DNA from: Candidatus Methanosphaera massiliense
GTDB taxonomy: Archaea > Methanobacteriota > Methanobacteria > Methanobacteriales > Methanobacteriaceae
DNA length: 64,000 nucleotides
Assembly (NCBI RefSeq): GCF_028890305.1
Contig: NZ_JARBXM010000001.1
Location: forward strand, 1,592,501 to 1,656,500
Reading direction: 5' to 3'
Shown piece by piece: positions 1 through 8,267 of the stretch. The notes beneath the pieces were generated by a model that was not told the DNA's origin, made no database searches, and worked only from the letters and a program-made list of their open reading frames with translations. Made by a program: the position numbers and the translations under genes. Numbering within the stretch: the first letter of the stretch is position 1; the number at the start of each line of letters is the position of its first letter.

Positions 1-576
1 AGTTTCAATTAATATATCAATGTTAGCACCTTGTTGAGCTGATATAGGTATTATAGGTACTCCTTCAGCACATGTTCCTTTTACAAATTCTTTGATTTCA
101 TAGTAGTTTTCTATTGCCTTCTCTTTAGGTACAGTATCAATTTTATTCTGGACAACAATAACATTTTTAACACCAATTACATCTAAAGCCATTAAATGTT
201 CTTTAGTTTGTGGCTGTGGACAATGTTCATTAGCTCCTATTACAAGGATAGCTCCATCCATTATTGCTGCACCTGAAAGCATTGTTGCCATCAAAGTTTC
301 GTGTCCTGGTGAATCTACAAATGATACTTTTCTAAGTACCTCTGTTTTAGAACCGCAGTGTTCACAAGTTTCTTTTGTAGTGTAACATTGAGGTGCTTCA
401 CATTCAGTACATTTTCTGAATGTTATATCAGCATAACCTAACCTAATTGAAATACCTCTTTTTGCTTCTTCACTGTGTGTATCAGTCCATATTCCAGATA
501 AGGCCTTGGTTAATGTTGTTTTACCATGATCAACGTGACCTACTAATCCAATATTTATCTCGGATTGTACTTTCAT
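1..576 (-). CDS. eif2g: Translation initiation factor 2 subunit gamma (aIF2-gamma), N-terminal 192 codons, cut by window edge
   Basis: The gene runs off the left end; the visible part translates from an ATG at 576 preceded by the strong ribosome site GGAGGTG. The start reads [20 protein letters not shown], with the P-loop GHVDHGKT, then a zinc-knuckle-like set of cysteines (CTECEAPQC and CEHCG), the G3 motif DSPGHE and the G4 motif NKID. This is the translational GTPase that carries initiator Met-tRNA to the small subunit as the gamma part of aIF2. It is the last visible gene of a minus-strand translation cluster, 56 bases after rps6e. The C-terminal beta-barrel domains lie outside the window. 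Confidence 0.95.
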   Translation of the reverse strand, partial: MKVQSEINIGLVGHVDHGKTTLTKALSGIWTDTHSEEAKRGISIRLGYADITFRKCTECEAPQCYTTKETCEHCGSKTEVLRKVSFVDSPGHETLMATMLSGAAIMDGAILVIGANEHCPQPQTKEHLMALDVIGVKNVIVVQNKIDTVPKEKAIENYYEIKEFVKGTCAEGVPIIPISAQQGANIDILIET

Positions 577-632
577 AAGTTACACCTCCATAGTATAGAT
601 ATTCTATTAATTATGATTAATTAATAGTGTAC

Positions 633-1025
633 CTATTCTTCTTGTTCTTCTTCTGGTTCTGCAAAGATTTCAGTTAGTGTTTGTTCTCCTCTTTCTGAAA
701 CTTTAACATTGATTTGTGAGATATCATCAGCAATTGTGTTTCCACGTACTGTTTTTCTTCTTCTTAATCCTTTTACTTGTGGTTTAAATCCTGTTCCTTC
801 ACTTACAAGACTTTTGAATCTTCTGGTTCCATCTACATCTGCTTTCATTGGGAAACCGTTTTTGTCAGATCCACCAGTAATTCTTAATTTGTAACCTTTT
901 AATCCAAGAACTCCACCGTTGAATTCTTCTCCAATTTTAAGTCCGTTTACAACTTTTGCATCTTTATCATCTAACTCTAATTGGTAGGTTACATCTTCAT
1001 CTGATACTACTACTTTGTATACCAT
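633..1025 (-). CDS. rps6e: Ribosomal protein S6e
   Basis: A 130-residue protein matching archaeal S6e, which lacks the long C-terminal helix of eukaryotes. It has the family motifs ITGGSDKNGFPM and RRFKSLVSEG, then a basic RRRKTVRGN stretch, and ends in an acidic tail (EPEEEQEE). The ATG follows GGAGA. It is a structural protein of the 30S subunit. The order infB-rps6e-eif2g on one strand groups it with initiation factors. Confidence 0.96.
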   Translation of the reverse strand: MVYKVVVSDEDVTYQLELDDKDAKVVNGLKIGEEFNGGVLGLKGYKLRITGGSDKNGFPMKADVDGTRRFKSLVSEGTGFKPQVKGLRRRKTVRGNTIADDISQINVKVSERGEQTLTEIFAEPEEEQEE

Positions 1026-1106
1026 TCTATGTCTCCTTTTAATTTTTTATGTTTTAGTAAGTTTCTTTTCTAATAATATTTAAATCTACTGCGTCATCTT
1101 ATTGAT

Positions 1107-2951
1107 TTAGTAGAAATCTTCATACTCATCTTCATCTAAAGTGTCAAGTTCGCTCCAATCAGTTCTTATTATACCCCAGTTAGGGTCTTCAGTATTTTGT
1201 TTGATTTCCTTGAGCTCATCTAATGTAAGTATTTCGTCATCCAATAGTTTGTCTCCAAACTCATCTTCTAATGCAAATAGATTTCTTTCAGACATGTCCA
1301 CGTATAGTACATCGCCTTCTTCAAAGTCTTTTTCAAATACTGCACCACCTATTGCCATTGCAACTTGGGAACCTCTTGAAACTTTTTGAAGACTTTCTCC
1401 ATTGTCTTCCATACTTTCTACTACACCTACTTCATGACCTTTCTCATTAATGAGTGTTACTCCTCTTTCAATAATACCGGACATAACTTCTATTCCAGCT
1501 ATAGCAGGTTTACTATGTCTGAATACTAGTTTTGGTATTATTCTTATCTTGGATGGACGTACGATTTCGTTGAGTCTTTGTTTTTTCTGACGTTCTTTAG
1601 CCGTCTCTATCCAGTGCATGTAATCTTCTGTTAATTGATAAATTACACTGTCTCTGAATACTATAACTTCCTGATCATTATTCAATTCTTCCTCTGCTGA
1701 TGGTAGTATGTTAACATTAAATGCTATAACTACACCATACTTCTCATCTTCCTCAGCCATTATTGATGCATTAATTATATCCCTACGGGAAATGTCACCG
1801 ATTTCTGCTGATTTTATAGGTATGTCCTTTTGATCAAGAATATTAATGAGTGCTTCTAGAGAACCAAGTGTGTCTGCTTTTACTATTATACCAACATCAT
1901 TTGTTTGTATTCTTATATTATCTACTTCTGATAGTAATTCATCCTCAATACCTAATTTTTCATCATTAACTACTCTTAATGGTGAACCAGATACAACATC
2001 ATCTACATGCGGTGCAACCACTTTTACTCCAGCTGCCGCTACAATATGATCAGTGTCCTCAAATAAGGTTTTAGATTCTCTTATCTCTTCTAAAGGCTTA
2101 GGCTTTAGTAGTGACCTAATCTTTGTTGAGATTACTTTATTATCCTTTGTCAACATCATTATGTGGTCATTCTTATTAAGAACTCCATCATAAAGAATTG
2201 TATCTATGGTTAATCCTAATCCTTTCTCTTCCTTTACTTCTAATACTGTTCCAGAAGCAGGTGCTGTTTCCTCTATCTGTAGTTGTTCACTAAGGTATTG
2301 GTATGCTAATCCTATAAGCATAGTTAATAATTCAGATAATCCTTCACCAGTTACTGCACTAGTTGGAACTATTGTGATTTGACTAGCAAAATTATTCACT
2401 CTGTCAAAACGTTCTGATTCAAATCCTTCCTCATGTAGTATTCCTACTAATTCATAGATTTTCTGGTCTAATTCAAATGCTACTTTCTTATGTTGTTCTT
2501 TAATAACTTTACTAAAGGATGTTTTAGGTATAGAATTCCATCCTGGTATCCTATCTATTTTATTAGCAGCTACAACAAAAGGTGTTTTAGATGCCTTTAA
2601 AATATTTAAAGCTTCATATGTCTGAGGTTTAAAACCCTCTGTAACATCAACAATAAGTATAGCTAAATCAGCTAATGCTCCTCCACGTTTACGTAGTGTT
2701 GTAAAAGCTTCATGACCTGGTGTATCTACGAAAAATAAACCTGGTAATTCATTCTGAATATTCATTTTATCAAGATACTCACCACAAATTGATGAAATGA
2801 CATCCATTGGAATTTCAGTTGCACCTATATGCTGAGTAATACCACCCGCTTCCTTAAGTGCAATAGTACTACCTCTTATATTATCCAAAAGAGTAGTTTT
2901 TCCATGGTCTACATGACCTAAAACAGATACTATAGGTGATCTAGTTTTCAT
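1107..2951 (-). CDS. infB: Translation initiation factor aIF5B (IF-2 homologue)
   Basis: 614 residues, the short archaeal form lacking the eukaryotic N-terminal extension. The G domain is at the extreme N-terminus: [12 protein letters not shown], then [11 protein letters not shown] (switch I), DTPGHEAF (G3) and NKIDRIPGW (G4). Beta-barrel and C-terminal domains follow. The protein is a GTPase that promotes subunit joining and initiator tRNA positioning. No intein interrupts the P-loop region, a site where some archaeal homologues carry one. The ATG at 2951 follows GGGAGAT. It lies 81 bases upstream of rps6e and 377 bases after ndk, so it may have its own promoter. Confidence 0.96.
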   Translation of the reverse strand: MKTRSPIVSVLGHVDHGKTTLLDNIRGSTIALKEAGGITQHIGATEIPMDVISSICGEYLDKMNIQNELPGLFFVDTPGHEAFTTLRKRGGALADLAILIVDVTEGFKPQTYEALNILKASKTPFVVAANKIDRIPGWNSIPKTSFSKVIKEQHKKVAFELDQKIYELVGILHEEGFESERFDRVNNFASQITIVPTSAVTGEGLSELLTMLIGLAYQYLSEQLQIEETAPASGTVLEVKEEKGLGLTIDTILYDGVLNKNDHIMMLTKDNKVISTKIRSLLKPKPLEEIRESKTLFEDTDHIVAAAGVKVVAPHVDDVVSGSPLRVVNDEKLGIEDELLSEVDNIRIQTNDVGIIVKADTLGSLEALINILDQKDIPIKSAEIGDISRRDIINASIMAEEDEKYGVVIAFNVNILPSAEEELNNDQEVIVFRDSVIYQLTEDYMHWIETAKERQKKQRLNEIVRPSKIRIIPKLVFRHSKPAIAGIEVMSGIIERGVTLINEKGHEVGVVESMEDNGESLQKVSRGSQVAMAIGGAVFEKDFEEGDVLYVDMSERNLFALEDEFGDKLLDDEILTLDELKEIKQNTEDPNWGIIRTDWSELDTLDEDEYEDFY

Positions 2952-3328
2952 TTCTTTATCTCCCTAAAAAACATATTACTTTACACCTTAAACTAGATTT
3001 AAGGCTTATTAACTAAATTATTTAACAGTAGGTTAAATAAGCATTTGTTCTATAATTTAATTAAGTGTTAATACTGACATCTGTTATAATCTATATGAAT
3101 GTCCCTGAAAAATGTTACTATCCCTTGTAGAACACACTTATTTTTCTATATTTTATGAATTATTGTCCTAATCAATAATGTGTATATATTTTTCTATTAT
3201 TTTTTTACGCGTAAATTAAAATAAATATTGTTTTGGGTTCTGAAGTATTGATTAATTCCAATGACTTCATAAATATATATCTACATTTTCAATAATAGCA
3301 AAAAAGAGCTAATGAAAGAAATAAATTC
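2952..3328. other. Intergenic region upstream of infB
   Basis: 377 bases without a supported gene, probably holding the infB promoter on the minus strand. The only structured element seen is a perfect 12-bp palindrome, TTTACGCGTAAA, at 3204-3215. No tRNA-like or other RNA gene is visible. Confidence 0.5.
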
Positions 3329-3942
<614 letters not shown>

Positions 3943-4011
3943 ATTTAAACTCCTATTAAATATATAAAAGAATATTCTTCACAATAAAAGTTAATCAAAA
4001 AACATCCATAC

Positions 4012-4218
4012 TTATGGAGTTCTGATTTCTTTAGCTTCTCTTATTGTATCTAGTAACATTAAAATGTCGCCTTCTTTGATAGCGCCCATTACGTTTCTAG
4101 TGAGTATTCTTCCTTTATCTCTTCCATCAAGTATTCTGCATTTTACTTGCATTACTTCTCCAGTCATTCCTGTTCTTTTTAAAACTTCGATAACTTCTGC
4201 TGGAGTTCCGTCTTCCAT
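4012..4218 (-). CDS. rps28e: Ribosomal protein S28e
   Basis: A 68-residue OB-fold protein with the family signature [20 protein letters not shown] and the invariant C-terminal tail ending REAKEIRTP. It is a small-subunit protein near the mRNA exit channel. It lies between rpl7ae and rpl24e on the same strand, the usual Methanobacteriales order. The ATG follows AAGGTGAT. Confidence 0.96.
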   Translation of the reverse strand: MEDGTPAEVIEVLKRTGMTGEVMQVKCRILDGRDKGRILTRNVMGAIKEGDILMLLDTIREAKEIRTP

Positions 4219-4442
4219 ATAATCACCTTATCAAATTTTGATTGGTTAAATAAAATATTATAATAGCGAAGTGTTTTAGAATAATTTAAAAAAATTTAAA
4301 GAAAGAAATATTCTGTTAAATTAATACCCATTTTGAATATTTAATTTATTATATGAATCTATCTTTATTGTAAAATTTTTAACACTAAAAGCATACTTCT
4401 AAATATAGATACTTTATTTTCCTAGTATAGGTCCAATCATGA

Positions 4443-4814
4443 TTAGTTTTTGAGTTCTGCAACTTTTTCGACTATTTCGTTTACGAGTTCTTGACCTTCA
4501 CCAGCATCGATTATACATGCAGATGCTGTACCTACGTTAAGTCCTGCAGCTTCTCCTAATTCTTCTTTGGTTGGAAGATATACGTAAGGAATTTCTTTTT
4601 CTTCTGCTAAAATAGGTAAGTGTGCAACAATTTCTGCTGGTTCAATATCTTCAGCAATAACTGCTAATGCAACATTGTTTCTTTCAATGTTTTTTGTTAC
4701 TTCGTTTGTTCCTTTTCCTATTTTACCGGTATCTCTTGCTATTTCTAAAGCTTCGTATACTTTATCAGCTATTTCTTTTGGTACTTCAAATTTTACATAT
4801 ACTGAATTTGCCAT
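4443..4814 (-). CDS. rpl7ae: Ribosomal protein L7Ae
   Basis: 123 residues of the L7Ae/L30e/Gadd45 family, with the kink-turn recognition segment [14 protein letters not shown] and the loop [17 protein letters not shown]. In archaea this protein serves in the ribosome, in C/D and H/ACA box RNPs and in RNase P by binding kink-turns. The ATG follows GGAGG. It is the promoter-proximal gene of the cluster. A small hairpin with flanking G-A pairs sits directly before its ribosome site (see 4834-4851). Confidence 0.96.
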   Translation of the reverse strand: MANSVYVKFEVPKEIADKVYEALEIARDTGKIGKGTNEVTKNIERNNVALAVIAEDIEPAEIVAHLPILAEEKEIPYVYLPTKEELGEAAGLNVGTASACIIDAGEGQELVNEIVEKVAELKN

Positions 4815-5311
4815 TTAATTTCCTCCATTATCATCTGGTTTTTTAACCATCCATTCCAAGTAGGATAATCCAATTAACTTAATAGACTATGATTACTTGT
4901 TGTCTGATTAAATGACCTTAAAATATAATTTATATAATAAAATAATATTCTAATTTAAAACTCCTTAATGAGTGAGATACTCATTCGCTCACAGTTTTAA
5001 GTATGTTAAAAATTAGTTATTAATTACTATCTATTTAATATAATATATACTTTATGCTTATACCACATATTATAATCACAATTCTTATAATATATTATAT
5101 TATTATGTATCTTATTACATATAGAAATTACTCCTACATCCTAGCTCCATATAATAGAATACTTACCACAAGAGGAACTAAACACTATAATTAAAATCAA
5201 TAAGTGAAAAGATAGCCCCAGTATCTATGAAATATCTTATTAATATAATCAAACATATACTAAATTATTATTAAAATTTCTAGCAACAATAAGTTATAGG
5301 TGATATAATAC
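4815..5311. other. Divergent intergenic region between rpl7ae and ubiA
   Basis: About 500 bases with promoters for both directions. A TATA-like AT tract for rpl7ae lies near 4922-4940. An inverted repeat (TGAGTGAG with two wobbles, 4969-4991, framed by AAAACT/AGTTTT) lies upstream of that. The rest is AT-rich without a supported gene. Confidence 0.45.
4834..4851 (-). promoter_or_regulatory. Hairpin flanked by GA/GA in the rpl7ae leader
   Basis: Read on the minus strand, GA-TGGTT-AAAA-AACCA-GA lies about 20 bases upstream of the rpl7ae ATG and just before its GGAGG site. The stem is 5 bp with a 4-base loop, and the flanking GA on both sides could form tandem sheared G-A pairs. That part of the layout resembles an L7Ae target, but the second stem of a standard kink-turn is not convincing. 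Confidence 0.3.
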
Positions 5312-6133
5312 ATGAATCCCTATATTGAAATACTAAGACCTGGAAATGCAATGATGGCACTTATAGCAGTACTGCTCATGGCAATCATAGGTCATACATA
5401 CAACTGGGAAATCATACTTGGAGCTATAACAGTATTTATTGCAACTGGTTCCGGAAATACTATAAATGATTATTGTGATTATGAAATTGATAAAATAAAT
5501 AAACCATACAGACCAATACCATCAGGTAAAATAGAACTAAAAACCGCATTGTATTATAGTCTAATTCTATTTATAATAGCAATAATAATGGGATTTATTA
5601 TATCAATTGAAAACGGAGTAATGGTAATAATATGTACCATACTTATGATAGTATATGCATATGATTTTAAAAGAAGATGTCTTATAGGCAATATAACAGT
5701 ATCCTTACTTACTAGTCTAACCTTTGTATTCGGTGGATTAATAACAGGCGATGTTATAGTCAGTATGTTAATAGGATTATTTGCATTCCTAATGACATTA
5801 TCCAGAGAAATCATAAAGGATGCTGAAGATGTTGAGGGAGACCTCCGAGAACATGCACATACATTCCCCATAGTATATGGTAAAAGAAATGCAATAATAG
5901 TAGCTGTAATATTAAATATACTAACATGTCTACTTAGTCCAATACTATATATTCTAAACATATTCACAATATCCTATTTAGTAATAGTATTAATTGCTGA
6001 CATCATATTCATATATTCAGCAGTGCTAGCTCTGAAAGATCAATCAAAAGAAAAGTTACATAAAATTTCAACATACATGAAAATAGGAATGTTCATAGCA
6101 TTCATATCATTTGCAATTGGAAGTATAATATAA
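5312..6133 (+). CDS. UbiA-family prenyltransferase, probable digeranylgeranylglyceryl phosphate synthase
   Basis: 273 residues, strongly hydrophobic with about eight membrane segments. The first aspartate-rich site is NDYCDYEIDKINKPYRP and the second is REIIKDAEDVEGD, both standard for UbiA enzymes. In archaea this family adds the second geranylgeranyl chain to geranylgeranylglyceryl phosphate during ether-lipid synthesis, in the membrane. The start follows AGGTGAT. It lies 23 bases upstream of cdc6 and is likely co-transcribed with it. Other UbiA substrates cannot be excluded from sequence alone. Confidence 0.82.
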   Translation: MNPYIEILRPGNAMMALIAVLLMAIIGHTYNWEIILGAITVFIATGSGNTINDYCDYEIDKINKPYRPIPSGKIELKTALYYSLILFIIAIIMGFIISIENGVMVIICTILMIVYAYDFKRRCLIGNITVSLLTSLTFVFGGLITGDVIVSMLIGLFAFLMTLSREIIKDAEDVEGDLREHAHTFPIVYGKRNAIIVAVILNILTCLLSPILYILNIFTISYLVIVLIADIIFIYSAVLALKDQSKEKLHKISTYMKIGMFIAFISFAIGSII

Positions 6134-6156
6134 ATATAGTAGGAAGGCGAAAATAG

Positions 6157-7299
6157 ATGGATTTGAATGATATTTTACTTCATGATGAAACAATATTTCA
6201 AGATATAACTGTCTTTAACTCTGATTATTTACCTGAAAATTTCAAACTAAGACAGCCACAAATGGAAGAAATGGCATTATCATTAAGACCAGCATTACAG
6301 GGTGGAAAACCTATAAATAATATAATCCTAGGACCACCAGCAACAGGAAAAACAACAGCTATTAAGAAGTTATTTGAAATGGCAGAGTATGATTGTGGCG
6401 ATGATATAATCTGTGTATATGTTAATTGTCAACTTCACTCAACAAAATTCGATATATTTTCACAAATACATAAAAAAATACTTGGACATGCTCCACCAGA
6501 AACAGGAGTGCCCTTTGCACGTATATATAATAATATAATGAATGAGTTATATGATTCAAACAAGGCATTAATAGTTGCATTAGATGATATAAATTACCTG
6601 TTTCAGGGCAATGTCATAAGCAAGGTGTTCTATGATATACTAAGAGCACATGAATCATTTGAAGGAGTACGTACAGGTATATTTGCAGTTCTATCGGATG
6701 TTGACTTCAGATACGTCCTGGATAAAAATGTTGGATCAATATTCAATGCAAATGAGATAAACTTCAAGCCATACACATATGAGGAAACATATAAAATACT
6801 TGAAGAAAGAGCTAGAATAGGATTTTATCCAACAGTAATAAGTAAGGATTTAATAGAAAAAATAGCCATGTATACATATGAACGTGGTGATTTAAGATTA
6901 GGAATAGACTTACTACGTATAAGTGGAAATAATGCTGAAGTAAAAGCATCAAAAATCATAACAAATGAAGATGTTGAAAAGGCATTTAACTCTGCCAATA
7001 GTGTAAGTTTAAAATATGTATTAGATACATTATCTGAAAAGGAACAAGACCTATTAAGATTCATCACAAGAATCACAACCAAGAATATAACATCCGGTGA
7101 ACTATTCAAGGAATACAACCGGGAAAAGAAAATCAGTTATGCTACATATAATAGGTTAATCAATAAATTAGAATTTCTAAGATTAATTGACACAACTTAT
7201 ACTGGTGCCGGACAGAAGGGCAATTCACGTTATATTAACTTAAGATTTGATGGTAAAGAAATACGTGACAATTTACCTCGGAAAAATCCAAGAGTATAA
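6157..7299 (+). CDS. cdc6: Orc1/Cdc6 replication initiation protein
   Basis: 380 residues. The AAA+ domain carries Walker A GPPATGKTT near residue 60 and the Walker B LIVALDDINYL near residue 145, followed by sensor regions and an arginine-rich segment (YERGDLRLGIDLLR). The last 80 residues form the winged-helix DNA-binding domain. It binds origin repeats and helps load MCM. The ATG follows AGGAAGG. A degenerate ~22-bp array lies 600 bases downstream (7886-8015) and could be related to replication, though that is inference. Confidence 0.92.
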   Translation: MDLNDILLHDETIFQDITVFNSDYLPENFKLRQPQMEEMALSLRPALQGGKPINNIILGPPATGKTTAIKKLFEMAEYDCGDDIICVYVNCQLHSTKFDIFSQIHKKILGHAPPETGVPFARIYNNIMNELYDSNKALIVALDDINYLFQGNVISKVFYDILRAHESFEGVRTGIFAVLSDVDFRYVLDKNVGSIFNANEINFKPYTYEETYKILEERARIGFYPTVISKDLIEKIAMYTYERGDLRLGIDLLRISGNNAEVKASKIITNEDVEKAFNSANSVSLKYVLDTLSEKEQDLLRFITRITTKNITSGELFKEYNREKKISYATYNRLINKLEFLRLIDTTYTGAGQKGNSRYINLRFDGKEIRDNLPRKNPRV

Positions 7300-7403
7300 A
7301 CTATATTCTCTTAATATTTTTTAAAATAAGTAAGTTAATTACTAAGAAAAAGATTTTGAATTATCAGTATAAAAATAAAAAAATACTGAAATAGAAAAAA
7401 GAA

Positions 7404-7538
7404 TTATGATTGTTTATTGAATGTCATAGAATCTAATTTCTTATTTCCTGTTTTATAAAAAGTAACATTCATTACCTTCTTATTATTTTTAAGATTTTGT
7501 TCTATTTTGTATCTTGTAATTCTATCTGGGATTAACAT
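7404..7538 (-). CDS. Small basic protein of unknown function, 44 residues
   Basis: A short ORF reading MLIPDRITRYKIEQNLKNNK at its start and ending FNKQS. It is supported mainly by a good ribosome site, GAGGT, 7 bases before the ATG, and by its place directly downstream of another small minus-strand ORF (7591-7764). It is basic, with no cysteines and no membrane segment. No family is recognised. It could be a chance ORF, as there is no other evidence. Confidence 0.4.
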   Translation of the reverse strand: MLIPDRITRYKIEQNLKNNKKVMNVTFYKTGNKKLDSMTFNKQS

Positions 7539-7590
7539 TTTTCTAACCTCACTTTTTTTATAAATTTTTACGTATGATTATTTACTCGGA

Positions 7591-7764
7591 TTATATGTGA
7601 CCAGCGATTAATACTAATTTCATGGATACTAGGAATAATGTTGTTATTGCTATTAGTGTGAAAACAGATCTCATATCATATTCTGTTATATCAATGTCAT
7701 TATTGATTAAATCTCTTTTTGGTTCTAAAGTTTTAATTTTATTTTTTCTTATTGATTCAAACAT
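7591..7764 (-). CDS. Small single-pass membrane protein of unknown function, 57 residues
   Basis: Starts MFESIRKNKIKTLEPKRDL and has one C-terminal membrane segment (FTLIAITTLFLVSMKLVLIAGHI). The frame is also open from a GTG three codons upstream (7773), but AGGTG lies 6-7 bases before the ATG at 7764, so ATG is chosen. The basic N-terminus and C-terminal hydrophobic end suggest a tail-anchored topology. It sits 52 bases upstream of the 44-residue ORF on the same strand. No family is recognised. Confidence 0.5.
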   Translation of the reverse strand: MFESIRKNKIKTLEPKRDLINNDIDITEYDMRSVFTLIAITTLFLVSMKLVLIAGHI

Positions 7765-8267
7765 TTTTAACACCTATTTTTATTATTCCAAAAAACTTCT
7801 TAGATATGTTATTTGTACATATTCTATCAGTTTCTATTCTTTTTCTATCTATTTTTAGTAATATAAATGGTATCTAAGCGCGTATGATAAGTATTAAGGG
7901 GATTTGAGAAGTAATAAAAGGGGTGTTGATAAATAAAACGAGAGGCCATGAGAAGTAATAAGCAAGGGGTATTGATAAGTAATAGCAAGAGCACATGATA
8001 AGTAATAGGGGCTAATAAAAACTAAAAAAATTCATGATAACCCTAGAATAATTATTACATTTTTCATCAAAAATCTATGGGCCAGTGCAAAATAATAAGG
8101 AGAGGGTCATGATAACTAACACCTAAAAATCAAAAAAGCAGAAATTTTTCATAAAAAAATACAGGAGGAGGGCTTAGGATAACAAAAAAATAAATGATAA
8201 CTAAAAAAAAATTAATAAAAAAATAAAGATAATTTTACAAAAAAGAGTAAAATAAGATAACTGCTTA
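7765..8267. other. Long intergenic region holding the ~22-bp array
   Basis: 500 bases between the 3' end of the uvrA-like gene and the start of the small membrane ORF, both minus. Its centre is the repeat array; the part from 8040 to 8267 is A-rich with scattered GATAAC copies. No ORF with a ribosome site was found. Confidence 0.5.
7886..8015. repeat. Degenerate tandem array, consensus GATAAGTAATA plus G-rich end, ~22-bp period
   Basis: Units start at 7886, 7906, 7928, 7950, 7974 and 7997, giving spacings of 20, 22, 22, 24 and 23. Most read G-A-T/G-A-A-G-T-A-A-T-A then an A/C-rich spacer and AGGGG or GAGAGG. Weaker GATAAC copies continue at about 8036, 8111 and 8195. It is noncoding, between the uvrA-like gene and the small membrane ORF, and 590 bases beyond cdc6. 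Confidence 0.6.

Noticed and set aside
3204-3215. Perfect palindrome TTTACGCGTAAA before infB as an operator
   Set aside because: It is 250 bases upstream of infB with no second copy or clear promoter relation; left as a note only.
4957-4998. Inverted repeat upstream of rpl7ae as a kink-turn leader element
   Set aside because: It lies upstream of the likely TATA box, so it is probably not transcribed; the stem has wobbles and no GA/GA block.
7886-8015. CRISPR array
   Set aside because: Units are about 11 bp of weak similarity with short spacers; no 25-35 bp identical repeats and no cas genes.
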